Positions 1 through 13,736 of a stretch of 64,000 nucleotides of DNA are shown in pieces. Source of the stretch: Rhabditoides inermis (taxonomy: Eukaryota > Nematoda > Chromadorea > Rhabditida > Rhabditidae); NCBI GenBank assembly GCA_963966185.1, contig CAWZYM010000214.1, positions 868,079 to 932,078 on the forward strand, read 5' to 3'. A model generated the notes under the pieces. The model saw nothing but the letters and a program-made list of their open reading frames with translations, had not been told where the DNA came from and did no database searches. The stretch's first letter is position 1, and every line of letters begins with the position of its first letter. The position numbers and the translations under genes were made by a program.

Positions 1-519
1 CTTTCACGTGAGGGTGTAAATTCTAGGACATCAGGCTAGCACAATAACATAATCGTGTAATTTAGTGAACAACCTAAACAATAACAAGCATTTGTCTGGA
101 TGCTTTGAATAGTATAATCGTGAACTCGTGTTTTCATGTTCGACTAGTCTAGCTATCACTTGTCTGACTAGACTAGACTGTACAATTATGGAACCGTTTC
201 GCCACGGATGCATAGATTATAAGCTATTCGGGGCCAAGTCAGATTTCAGTCGGTCCTTCCAAAAAATTATAATGTGGTTTTTCTCAGTTTCGAAATATTT
301 ATCTTTATTTATCTTACATCTAAAGAACTCCATGCTGTTTCTGTTGTTTGTCCCGCCTTGTTTGTCCCGTCTTGCATTTGTCTGGATGTTCTGCACACGC
401 GCACAAGCCTAGCTAATTACCACTTGTCTGACTAGACTGTATGGCACAGTTTCGCGTTGTGTGAACTGCTCGGATCCAGAAACATCATGGAGCACACGGA
501 TCTCCCATGATCTCATATG
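1..519. repeat. Gene-free left edge with a local direct duplication
   Basis: No coding exon could be supported here. Two blocks, about 90-205 and 367-460, repeat the same words (CATTTGTCTGGATG, CACTTGTCTGACTAGACT, CAGTTTCGC), so this looks like a diverged direct duplication. The stretch also holds the downstream flank of the UFL1 gene; a reverse-strand AATAAA lies near 303-312 and could be its polyadenylation signal. Confidence 0.45.
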
Positions 520-3500
520 TCATATGTGTTCTTTCTGATAACTACTCCTTCTCCTTTGCCCCACCTTGTCCTCCACCTCCTCCTCGAGCTTCTTCACCAG
601 CTGGCTCACGTACTTGCCGCTCGCGTGCACAGCCAGGCCACGGCGAGCCAGCAGCAGCAGAACCTGCAAGATGGACCATCCGAGAAGAGAGAGAGACAGA
701 CAGAGAGATGCCTCACTGACAATGGACAGTAGTGCGGCGGCAGGATCGGCGCTCTCCTGCGCGGCAGCCGACAGATCCAGCGCGTACTGCGACGCGATCT
801 CACCACTCAAAGTCAAAGTCCACACGTCTTGCTCACCGAACAAAGGACACCTACCGTACCTCCGCTCCTCCGTAGTTTCGTCATAGTGCTACCGTAATCT
901 CCAGTCCGCGCTAACCTCATTCGCGCCAGACGACCTCGGAGAGCATTCCGCGCATTGTGTTCAAACCACCTTGCCCTTTGCGCAGACTCTTTCACGCGTT
1001 CGTCACAAGATCACTCGAACCGTATCGCATAGCAAGTGCTGGTAGTGCACAAGTGCAATCAGATATAGCCTATGTGGTACCCCCCCCCCCCTTCTCTCCC
1101 TTCTCTCAACGCATGCCGCCCGACTAAACGGTTTGCACTTTATAGAGGTCACAATAGGGGGATACCGGGATACACGCGCGCAAAAGGGATGGGGGAATAG
1201 GGAGAGAAGACGCATGGAAAAGAGTGTTGGCAGGAGAGAGAGAGAAGCAGGCTGGTAACGGTATGCGGTTCACACAAAACCGATTCGCATAGCATAATCA
1301 TGCGATCACTAGATCACACTACCCATCACAACCAAGCGAAACCAATTCCTGTTCGTGAAAAAAACCTTGCTCGATAGGAGAGGGATCCGAAAATATCAAA
1401 GTTATGCCTTGTGAAACAACGACTACGAAACTGAACCAAAATGGCGCAATCTTATTGTAATCCGAATATTCCTAAATACTCCCACCACTTGCATTACCAT
1501 CCACCATGAACAGTCGGGACTCGCGCCGTAGGATTGTGTGTGCTTCCAGATAACCCATCATGCTAACATTGTATGTACATGTCGGAATCAGGCTGATAAA
1601 CAAACAAACTTCACTACTCACCGCGCCTCCTTGTTGGGCGTCTTGAGATTGAGTCCGAGGGCGGAGGGAGCCGCGCACGCAAACACCGCATTGTGGAAGG
1701 CGTCCAGAGAGTCGCCCTGGATGGAATGCTATCTCTCTCTCTCCCTCTCTCTCTCCCCCCTCTCTCTCTTCTCTCCCCCCCCCCTCCCTCCTCTCTCTCT
1801 TTCTTTCTTTCTCTCTCTCTTTCTCTTTCTCTCTCTCTTTCCCTCTCTCTTTCTCTCCCTCCCTCTCTCTCCCTCCCTCCCTCCCCCCCTCTCTCTCTCA
1901 CCTTGAGTGCCACATAGATGGCAGTGAGGGGCGCGCCCTGCGACTGCGGCAGCGAAGCCAGAGTCTCGTCGCGTTGCTGAACAAACGTAGAATGAACAGT
2001 ATTACGTTTCGTAGTTGTTTTAAACTGTGCTATCCATTCTCATTTCAATAGTTCATCCACCACGCACATGGAGTCCGTACAACTATAGAGAACATGATAC
2101 ATGAAACACATCTCATCCGGAAATGAAATCTTAACTAGCACTCTATATCAGCGTTCGTTAGCCGGAACTGTGTAGTGGTGTAGCCGTTCAACGAGCAGTC
2201 ATTTTACTTCTTCGCACTGTTCGTGCGCGCGTAGTTTCCAAGAAACTGCACTGTGATATCCATTCTTATTTAAATAGCTCATCCACCACGCACATGGAGT
2301 ACGTACAACTATCGAGCACATGAAACATTCTAGCCGGAACTATGTAGCCGTTCAACGAAGCGTCTGCGCAGTTGCCAAAAAAGCCCTTTTGAGGTTCGGT
2401 CTCTCAGTCTGTCTGCACCAAAGTGCACAGAGTTCAGTCCAGCGTCTCTCTCTCTCGCGTGACGCATTCACAACTCGCTCAAAAGTGCACACTATTCTCA
2501 GAGTGCCAATAATGGAAAGACGATAAGAAACACTTGGCTCATCCCATGCGCGTGGCAGCCTGACACTCCAAGAGTACAAGAGTACACGGTTCAGGCAAGT
2601 GCAGTTGAAAAAAAGCAAGAAAATGCATCATGTGACTCTCGAGGGGCGCGTGCTTTATTCAAAGTTCCTGTACTCGGCAATTCATGAAAACTGAGGAAGG
2701 CACTGTTTCAGGATGATCCGATTATTCTGAATAAGCTGTTTTGAAGCGATTTCTGATTCCTTGCTTGTTTTCTGATAGGCTTGTACTTTTAGTGATAGAA
2801 GTAAGGCATTCAAAAAGCCGAATGTCTTTGTAACATCCAAAAATTCAAAGTATCACAGTTATTTCAAAACTGCACTTTACATCATATGTACTGTAAGCTG
2901 TCATTTTTTGTGAGACATTTCACACGTTTTTGATTATGTTCTCTGGCAGTTCCATACAAGGGCATACACTATTATTATGAGTGGAAATAACAACTGAGAA
3001 AAAAACTTTAAACCTGAACACTATTAAGCAACAAATCTTTCATTCATTCATAACAATTTTTTTAAAGCACATTCACACGACACAATGTGTAATTGACTAC
3101 AATGCTACAAATAAACAAATGAATCACACATCGTTATCTGTGAAGCCGTATACGGTACACGCGACAGAGTGCGTTCCTTTTCTCTGTCACACACGCGTCC
3201 GCTGACTCAATATGGGTGCACTCTATCACTACAAGTACACGCCTATCAGAAAACAAGCAAGGAATCAGAAATCGCTTCAAAACAGCTTATTCAGAATCAT
3301 CGGATCATCCTGACACAGTGCCTTCCTCAAATACCGATTCCGAGGCAATAGCACTCTGTCTCCGGTGAGTGACCTTTTAGCCACATTACTAAACAACTAA
3401 ACAATGCTGATAAGCACTATCTCGTTTCGTAGCGCGTGGGGTGAAGTTGAAGTGCACACACCCAAATCGGGAGCGACTGTAAATCATATCAACATGTTGT

Positions 3501-6500
3501 CTTCACTATCACTTCCTGATACTTAGTGAGTACGTGAGTACAAAACTTAAGTACACTTTCTCTCATAATAAATAACAATAACAATATTTTTAGTAAGGAC
3601 ATGTACGTGCTGTCTGTAAACGACGAGAAGCGACAACACTTTACAAAATGAATGAGTGGAGAGGACAATTCCATACAAGGACATCATGTGTGCCGTGTGC
3701 AATTATATAACAATCATAACACGTGGTAAGAACAGTGCAGCATTATTGTCATATTCTTCTCGTGACAAAAGCCATTCAGAAACTGAATGAGGATCAAATG
3801 CGCACTAGACAAGCAGCTTACAACCAGCAACACATGAATTCCATGAATTCCTAATGTACACTGTAGTGTACAATGCATCTCTGAGAATTAGAAATGTCAT
3901 TTAATTCAAGCAAGTTTCGTTTTAACTCAATCAAGGTGGTGATCTGAAGGGATTAAATAGTTTAATAGCGAAATAAAGAAATCATTTTCTGGAAACGCAC
4001 CTTTTGGGAGAAGTTGGCGGCTGCCGCTCCACTGGCGGCGGAGAGAAGAGTGTTCGCCAGGTCAGTGCACGACGTCTTCAGAAGGAACGCGCGAAGGTCG
4101 GCGGCCAGCGAATCTGAAATCAAATAATCAAATAATTTATTCAGAATCGTCGTAGTTATCGTAATAATTTACGGCGCTGATCCTGCATCTGAAAACAATG
4201 CGAATAATAATCATCTCTTCATCTCTATCTCCACGTGCACACTTTACCGTATCCGACCTAGTGGCTCGATAGTTTACTACGAACCGTTACCAGCACCCAA
4301 ATCCACTACTTATTCAGCTTCTATTCCTTGAAGGAACATACCACTCTAAATTTCGTACATAAACTAAGATTAGCACTTAAAAGAACATGAAAATACAATC
4401 ATTTTTCAAAAACAAACCATATATTAAAAATGAACAGAACGTTCAGAAAACGCGTCGCAAAATTTTCGCATTCCGTGGATACTGAGGGGACAGTTTCTGC
4501 AGATGGAGTGTGCTTCAAGGTCGTAAATCACACTCCATCCGCAGAAATTGTCCCCTCAGTACACTATGTATATATTTTTGCAACGCGTTTTATGCATTTT
4601 CTGTTCATTTTTAATATATTTTATGTTGATGAAAAGTGATTGTATTTTCATTTTCTTGCACGTGGAATTCTTGGTTTGTACACGAAATTTAGAGTGGTAT
4701 GTCCCTTTAACATCACACCACGTACAAGCATGTCAAAAATAGTTGGCTACGTGGCTGCGTAGTACTTTTGAGACGTGGTAAAAAAACACGCCATCGTGTA
4801 CTTCATTAACGGAACATAAGTACGACTTTGAAATGAAAATGCACTTCACTTCAAACTTCAGGGAATCGGTTTCTTATTATCCCCCCCCATTCTTCGCCCA
4901 CCACCTGTACTCACAAACTCACATCATAAACGCACATGTCATCGTAATGCCGCAAAAATAGAAAATAGAGGAATGCACTCGATTGTGTTAACTTCGCTAC
5001 TAAACTATTTTATCCGGTTAAAAAAAACTACATCGATTGAGTTAAAACGAAACTCGCTTGAATTCAATGACAAACGGAAACATATTTTTCAAATAACAAA
5101 AATAGCTTAAATATACTATATATATATAAAAATAACTTGACGCACCTCCGAGCTTCTCAGCGCCCTGCTCCCACACGCAGATCTGACCGTACAGCTGGCT
5201 GGCAGACTGCAAAACAAACACATATTAATTAATTTCAACGGTTTTTTTAGAACACGTGAAATACAATAATGTAAAGAAAGAGATGGTAACAAGATTTGTA
5301 CAACAAAACGATTACATGGATAGATGAAAAGATGATTAGTAAAAAAGAGATCAGCAGATACCGAATGGTCAATTTCCACGATCCACTAAAACAAACAACT
5401 TTTGGCGGTGGCAATGGCAGAATATTAGAAAAATATTTTTAAAAAAAATAGAAAGGACACTGGACTCATATTCGGCATATCCCCTCCCCCCCCCACCTGC
5501 TGCAGTTGCTGGTGCGTCTTCTTCTGGTCGGCCGCCGACGCGCTCTCCTGACTCGCCAGCAAGGCGGACACACGAGACCGGACAGACGAGTTCACCTGCA
5601 CAACAAGGATTGTTTGTTTGTATAAAAATTGGAAACTGTCAAAACATCTATTAAAAACCATGCTCTATACATCTATATGTCCGGATGATGAAACATATTG
5701 CTCAAACAATTTACAATGGTCACCTGAACAACAAGAATTGTTTGTTTGTGTAAGTCATTACAAGCTAGTATTAAAACCATGCTCTACACAATCCATTTGA
5801 CCGGATGATGAAACATATTGCTAAAACAATTTACAATGGTCATCTCTCATCTCATTCAGTCCTCTTCGGCTCTTCCTCCCTCTTCCCCCCTCTCTCCTTC
5901 TCTTTCTCTCCTTCTCTCTCTCCTCTCTCTCTCTCTCTCTTCCTCCCTTCCCTCCCCGTCTCTCTCTCTCTCTCTTCCTCCCTCTCCCTCCCCCCTCTCT
6001 CTCTCCCTCCATCCCTCCCCCTCTCTCTCCCTCCCTCCCCCCTCTCTCTCCTTCCCTCCCCCCTCTCTCTTTCTCTCTCTCCCTCCCTACCTCCCCTCCC
6101 TCCCCCCCTCTCTCTCCCTCCATCCCTCCCCCTCTCTCTCCATCCCTCCCCCCTCACTCTCCATCTCCCTCCCTCTCTCCCTCCCCCTCTCTCTCCCCCC
6201 CCCCTCTCTCTCTCTCTCCCTCCCTCCTCTCCCTCCCTCCTCTCTCTCCCCTCCCTCCTTTCCCTCCCTCTCTCCCCCCTCACCTGCTCCCCGATCCTGT
6301 CCGCGACGACCGCCCGCAGCTGCTCCGGCACCTCCACACCCGAACTCAGCCACTGCAAGAGACACACTGTCAAATCTCATCACTCGAGTAGCGGTCAATC
6401 TCTTCGAAACTCCCTTCGACACTGACTTCGAAACACGACCAACCCGCGTGTTCCGAAAGCGTTTTGAAGGGACTGTTTCGAAGAGACTTCCCACACCTTC

Positions 6501-9500
6501 AACATTCGCCCACGATGCAATCATGAACTGAATCACAAACTAAAATCGAAAAAAAGACCTAAAAGTAACATCAAATAAGTTTCAGGAAAACAAACACCGA
6601 TACCAAAACTACGCAAAGCAATGTGATTCCCTGAACAATTGAATTTAACATGACCGTTCACCGAATGTCCCAGAACCTAAGATGGTCAAGGTTTTGGCGC
6701 CGAATGGAAAGATGCAGGTTCATTAATCTCTTGAAAATGTCGCAAGGTACCTTCTCGAGCTCCTCGGTCGACACGAGGTGGGAGGAAAAGGAGGCGGGAG
6801 CAGAGGAGGAGAACGAGTCGTCGTCGTCCCCACCGCCGCCCTTCTGGAAATGAAATCAAATCAAATGTTTATTCGGAATCATGATTATGACACGTACAAA
6901 ACGAAATCACTAAAAAGAACCTATGGTGGTAGAATAGATTTGCGCTGAAATGAAAACCACTGTCAATGCCGACTGTCACTATCTCCATACCATACTCAAA
7001 GTTCTGAGGTTCATCCTCCTTCTGCAATATAATCCACTGTTCCTTATCAATGCAAAGACTGTCATCATCCGAATCAGGATAATAACGACAATGACATGGC
7101 TCCATGCAACAGTACTACGAACCAACGCTATACCGTAGTAATCTCTGTGTGCATTGACTATTTTATTTATTTCACCATAAGTTCTACGTTCCATCATCAC
7201 TATGAGGACCGCTCACGTGTTGGTATAGTAATTCTAAGAGCAATTCCGTACTACTCCCACAATCTCACACCATAAAGCACCAACTCCCTTCGACCATTAC
7301 TCGCGTAAAGTAGAAATCAGAAAATCTTTTTGGTTCTTTTTGACCACTTTCACCCGCCCGCAGCCCACCTTTCCCTTGCCGGCCTTGCCCTTCTTGCCCT
7401 TGCCGCCCTTCTTCGAATCGGCCCAGTCGTCGTCCTTCTGGAAGACATCTCTCTCTCCTCTCTTTCTCTCTCTCTCTCTCTCCCTCTCTCTCTCCCTCCC
7501 TCCCTCTATCCCTTGCTCCCCCCTCCACCCACCGCCTCCTCCTTCTTCCCTGTCCCCGCCCCTCCCTTCTTCAGCTTCGCTAGCCGATCGCACTCCTCGT
7601 GCGCGCGTTTTTCAACCTCAAAAATTCATGTATTTATTAATTTCAACAGTAAAAACGTATATCATTTGAAAATCAACTGTATTAGCAAATCGAACGACAC
7701 ACAATAATAACAATAGCATGAAACATAGAAAACGTGATGTTGAAATTGCCTTCTCAAATTGAAAGCCATCAACGTGGTCATCTGCTGTCCACGTGTATCA
7801 TTTGCTGTCCTCTGTCTACCGTCTGTCTACCCTCCCCCACCCACCCTACCGCTTCTCCAGCCGTCTCCACCCCGCTAGCACCTGCTACCCTCTGCTGCCC
7901 TATCCCGATCCCCACCTCCTTCCACCCATCCTCCAACCATGTCTCTCTCTCTCTACCTCCCTTCCCCTCTTCCCACCCACCCTGTCCTGCACATCCGACA
8001 CGGCACGCTTCAGCAGCTCCGACGAGAAGACGAACGTGCCGTCCGTCGACACGTCCTGCAAGCGCGCGCGCTCTCTCCCCCTCTCTCCCCCTCTCACCCT
8101 CCATTCCTCCCTCTCCCTCTCGTCTTCCCCCCTCCCTCCCCCTCTCTCTTCCTTCCTCTCTCCCTCCCTCCCTCTCTTTTCCCTCCCAACCTCACCCCCC
8201 TCCCCTCCCCCCACCTTGTTCTCCTTCTCCACCCTCTCCACAATCTTCTCCGCATCGGCGTCGCTGAATGGCACACTCCCCCCAGAGAGCACGTCTACCA
8301 CATCGCAGTACTGCGCGGAGGAGACCTCGTCTGCAAATATAATGTATATTATTATTATTATTATTGGGAATCGATCGAAAATCCGAATGCCTAATTTTTG
8401 AATAATAGATACACTTCGAGAATTAACAACACGTTCCGGTCAGTACTCAGTAGTCACAGTACTGAAAGGAGTCTGGAAACAGAGCAGAGTATATGAGTAT
8501 ATGAGTATATATGTGTATTCCTATGTATTAATGCATGTATCATATACTATGTATTAACGTATTATTGAGGGAATCGATCCAAAGACTTGTCTGCATTCTG
8601 CAAAAGACTATGATGTATTATTGGGAAACCAGACTGAAAACAGTTGTTCTAATTCTGATTTATGACTACTTCAATGTATTAATACCACGTTCCCAACCCG
8701 TCATAAAAACAGAGTATAATGTATTGTTGTGAATCGATCAAAAATCCAAATCCGAATACTTTCAGCGAGAATCCAGCGCATGAGGTTATGAGGCTAATTT
8801 CTGAATAACAGTGAACACACTTCGAGAATTAATACCACATACTCAACCCGTCAGTTAAACAAAACATGAAACATATAAGTCGGCTTCAATTGATTTTTTC
8901 GCAAAGTTATAGAGAACTTTGCAACTGACAACTAATGCGACTAAAATTGCAAAACTGTCTATGGTAGATATTTAACAACTCATGATGCAAAATCGCTCTT
9001 GAAATTCTGTGAATGAATTGTAAAATAGTTCAAAAATTGAAACGAACTATCAATTTCCAAGTGTTCTGTCTTTGCATTGTGAAATAGGCCCATGGACAGC
9101 CCATGGACAACTTTGCAGAAGTGCAGCGAGAACTCACAAAATTCAGACAGTCTGTAAAATCAGCCCAGGGCCGATTTTACAGACGAATCGCAGACAAAGA
9201 GGGCAGAACCATCTGCATTATCGGCCCTCGGCCGATTTTGCAGACAGACCTGATAGCTTGTCTTGGCAAAACATTCGCCGAGCGCGAGGTTCGAACTCGC
9301 GAGATAAGATCAATGTTCGCGGTGCTACACCACTGCACTACGCTGGCACATTTTGCGTGCTGCATTAACTAATAGTCGACAGCGCGCACTTCAAAAAAGT
9401 ATTGTGACAGCTACTGCTAATTGTGTGAGAGTGAACATTCAAATATCAAATGCTATGTTTCCAAAAGATTAGTTCTTTGGTAATGCAGATGGTTCTGCCC

Positions 9501-12500
9501 TCTTTGTCTGCGATTCGTCTGTAAAATCGGCCCTGTGCTGATTTTACAGACTGTCTGAATTTCGTCTGCAAAATCGGCCCAGGGCCGATTCTGCAGATGA
9601 GTTCTCGCAGCACTTCTGCAAAGTTGTCCATGGGCTGTCCATGGGCCTATTTTACAATGCAAAGACAGAATGTTTTGGATTTTCAGAAACTTTTACTATT
9701 TGAAAACGTGACTTGCATTTTTTTTAATGATGGTATGAAAATTTCGAAAAAGACAATTGAGCTCGACTTATATTGTAACACACAAACTCAAACCGAATAA
9801 GCTCTCTCACTTTTACTCACTATCAGTCTATCAGAAATCACTACGAAGTAAGCATTACCATTACCCGTGCTTGCTCGAATAGGAAATATCAATATCTATG
9901 GAAACGTATAGTACGTGGCAAGGCAACAACTTAACATTGATAACATTAGTACAACCATTGTATACTTATCATTATCACATTGTTCCCGGCAACAAATAAG
10001 AAGACACACCGTCATCGTGGTCATTACTGGTTTTCTAGAACCATTGTCATTGTTCACAGGTATTTTCATGTGTGAAGCATCCTCGTGGTGTATGAATTTT
10101 AAACAAATAAATGTCTGCACCTATGGATAAACCATTATTATTATTATTATTTTATTATTATTATTATAAATAAACCCCCGGACTCACCTATAACAGCCTG
10201 GACAGCCGACTGGACCGCTTCCTGTGTGGCGACGAGCGAGGGCAGGAAGACCTGTGGATAGACAGCTCTTGATTGTTCTAAAAATCTAATCCATTTCCCT
10301 TTCCTAACCGCACATCCACCATTCAACATATCAGTGAGGAAGACCTGCAGACAGACAGACATGTCCTAACCGCTCTATCCCATTTCCCCTTTCCTAACCT
10401 CTTCGTTCAACCTCGAAGTCAACACAACTCCCAAATAATATACGTTTTACCTAGAACAAATAGCCCAAGAACTATTGTTTCGGCAATACGCTCTTCATGC
10501 CTGTGAGTGATTTAATTCCAACAAATACTGACGAAAAAAAACCCACGTCATGTACGTTTCTACCAGGGCTTTCATAACTCACGACAATTTTACAGCAATT
10601 AGTTTCGGATTCCTATTGCAAATTTCCCCACAACCTCTTCATAACAAAAACAATCACAATGTTCTGTTCTATCACGCACAGGACACATTCTCTCTCCCTC
10701 CCCCTCCCTCCCCCCTCTCTCTCTCCCCTCCCTCCCCCTCTCTCTTTTTCTCTCCTCTCTCTCCCTTTCATTCTCTCTCTCAACCTCTCCCCCCTCACCA
10801 GCTCCTTGTACTGCTTCGCGTCCAGCACCTGCTTGAGGGCCGCCGGCGCGTCGCTGATCGACAGCTTCTTCAGCGCGGACAGCTCTACAATTGTGACGTT
10901 GTCAATTGAAACTTGTAACATGTACATGTATATATGACTCTGGATACATCAGCTACATCTAATTACACATTAATCACATACTCTCACGTATACTAGTTAA
11001 GAAGCGTAATTTCACGAAGATTTTTCCTTTCTATTCTACTATTCCATTCCACCCTTCTTCTTGCGCTACAGGACGCACTATCAGTCGATTCCTCTCCCTC
11101 TACCCTCTACACACAGCCACCATTCAAGCCACTCATACACAAACCGCAACACCTTTCTCCTTCTACTACAACTACTCTCTCCTTGCCCAATTGGTGAGAA
11201 AGAAATCAAGGCAATCAAAAGTTACACAAAGCAAGCAGAAAGGGACCCTACCCACTCACACAGCCTTTCCTTATCTCTATCCCCAATGGAGAAAGGAAAC
11301 AAGGAACAAGGCACTGAGACTCACGCAGGTACTCCTTCTCCCTGAGGGTATTCCTTATGCACTGGTTCACCAGCTGGTCGTGCAGGTGCGGCACGTACAC
11401 AGCCGAGGAAGCAGTGCGCGAGCCGAGGATGCGGCCGGCGATCGGAAACGAGATCATACGAAAGGATCATATGATACGATCCTTTCGATTCCATATGATC
11501 CTATGATCCGAAAGGATCATATACAATTGGATTCTATGATCCGGAAGGATCATATACAATTTGGAACTTACCATCCGTATTTACTATTCGAACTATGGAA
11601 ACTACGTTTCACTCGCACTTTATTTACTTTATCACACGAGGCCGGCAATCTGATATCTGAACAGGGTGATAGGACGGTTAGATCGTTTATATACTACTAC
11701 ATCGCGACAACGACTCTCTCTCTCTCTCCTCTCGTGGTATTCTCTCCACGGTTGAAAAAAAAGTTCTATAGAACTTGTCCATAACATCATGACCGAGACG
11801 AGCCGTTGACGAGTCACTCCACTCGCTAGAGCCCCAGAGTACAGAGTCCTCCTCTCCTCTCTCCCCTCCCTCTCTCTCCCCCTCTCCCCCCTCTCTCTCC
11901 CCCTCACCTCTCCCTCCTTGACCAGCTCGTCCCAGAGGGCAAAGAACCTGGCGGCGGGGACGGGAACGCGCGACTGCAGCGACGAGACGGGCGTCACCCT
12001 GCAACAATAGAGACCATGTAGGGTGGCAACTTGTAACATGTACATGTACAGACGCTGCATACATCTAATCACACATTAACCACATACTGTCACGTAGTCA
12101 ATTCTTCTCCCCCCCCCCCTATGCTGGTTTCAAACGGAGCCTCCGGTGTGTATTGTTGTATCGTCATACTTTCTTCCTTTTCCACGTGTTATTATGCAAT
12201 CGTAAAAATTACTATTACTTCTAAGAACAATGTATATGAATAGAAATACAAGACCCGTAAGAGAGAGAGAAAAAACTTCCGCAAAAACCATGTTTCACAA
12301 TTACACAAAAAGAAAGAAACGCCCTAAACATCTATCAACACATCCACTCACAGCAGAAAAGCAGTGACAGAATGACAAAAGAGCAGACAGACTGACAACC
12401 CGACGATAAAGAGACACAACCACAGCCAGACAGAATAGATGTGTGCCCACTTGGTGACCGCTGCGAGCACTGCCCGCAGCGTGTTCTTGTGCGCGTCGAG

Positions 12501-13690
12501 CAGCTCGCGGGTGTAGATGTTTTCCCCGTCCACCAGCAGATCCGCGTTCTGCAACGAGATGAAATAATACCGTGTAACATCTACGCGCTAACATGCAAAA
12601 GCAATGGAATGAAAAAAAATCATCATACAAAACGCCAACAGTATGTTTCCACACAATTTCTCAATAGCATCACGACATGACTGGATAATTGACACCAATC
12701 TCGTCAATCACCTCAATCATCCCGTTCACTATTCGACTCGCCCACGCCATGTGTTTCCCAAGTCTGCCAGTCTCTTCGAACGCTTCCCTCCTCCATCCCA
12801 CACATCACTTTTCACTCAGTTGACTATTCCGTTCACTATTTCATTCACCTCCTCCCTTCGATACTGACTACGAAGCGCTTTCGAAACACGTTTCGAAGGG
12901 GGGATGTTTCGAAGAGACTGGCCGCTACTTTACTCTTGCCACTCTCTCACCCACCCCGTGCAGCTTGTCGATGAGCAGCTTCTGCAGCAGCTCCACCGGC
13001 AGATCCCAGTGGCGACACAGCTGCGAGCGCGAGACCTGCGAGAGGGAAGCTCTCTCTTTCTCTCTCTCTCCCAACTCTATCTCCCTCTTCCTCTCTATCT
13101 CTCTTTCTCTCCCCTCTCTCTCTATCCCCTCTCTCTCTCCTTCTCTCTCCATCTCTCCCCCTCCTCCTCACCACTCCCGTGTCTGCCAGCAGCTGGTTCA
13201 GCTCCGACGACAGACGATGCACGTACTCACTGAAACGGCACATGTACTTTCAACTATGTAATCGTGAATATATACATATCATCTCCCCCTCTTCCGCCCC
13301 CTCACGTGCTGAACAGTTCTCCGTTGCTGACGAGGTACTCGGGGTCCTCCACGATCACTCCAACCTGCTCCTCGATCTGAAACCACATAGGATTAGTATA
13401 CACTTTATCAGAAACTCTCTTCGAACCTTCTATCTGAAAGATTTGTACATATTTCAGAAGAAATAAGTTTCATGTTCGAGTTAGAGATCATCGCTCATTA
13501 GAAACAACAATTAGATCAAATTCAAAACTTGACACAATTAAATGATAAAATTCAGATTTGAATGAGAAAATTCAGCACTAACAAAAACATTCAACAGATC
13601 CACTCTACTATTCTCTTTCATCATAACCACATAGTTCAGAACGTTGAGACACCTTAACATCAGTACTTATTCTCCCTCCCTTTCTCTCTC

Positions 13691-13736
<46 letters not shown>

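Noticed and set aside
5805..6531. Pro/Leu/Ser-rich frames of over 200 codons
   Set aside because: They translate a (CT)n tract inside a UFL1 intron. The same holds near 1538-1917, 7330-8400, 13608-13922 and 26079-26615.
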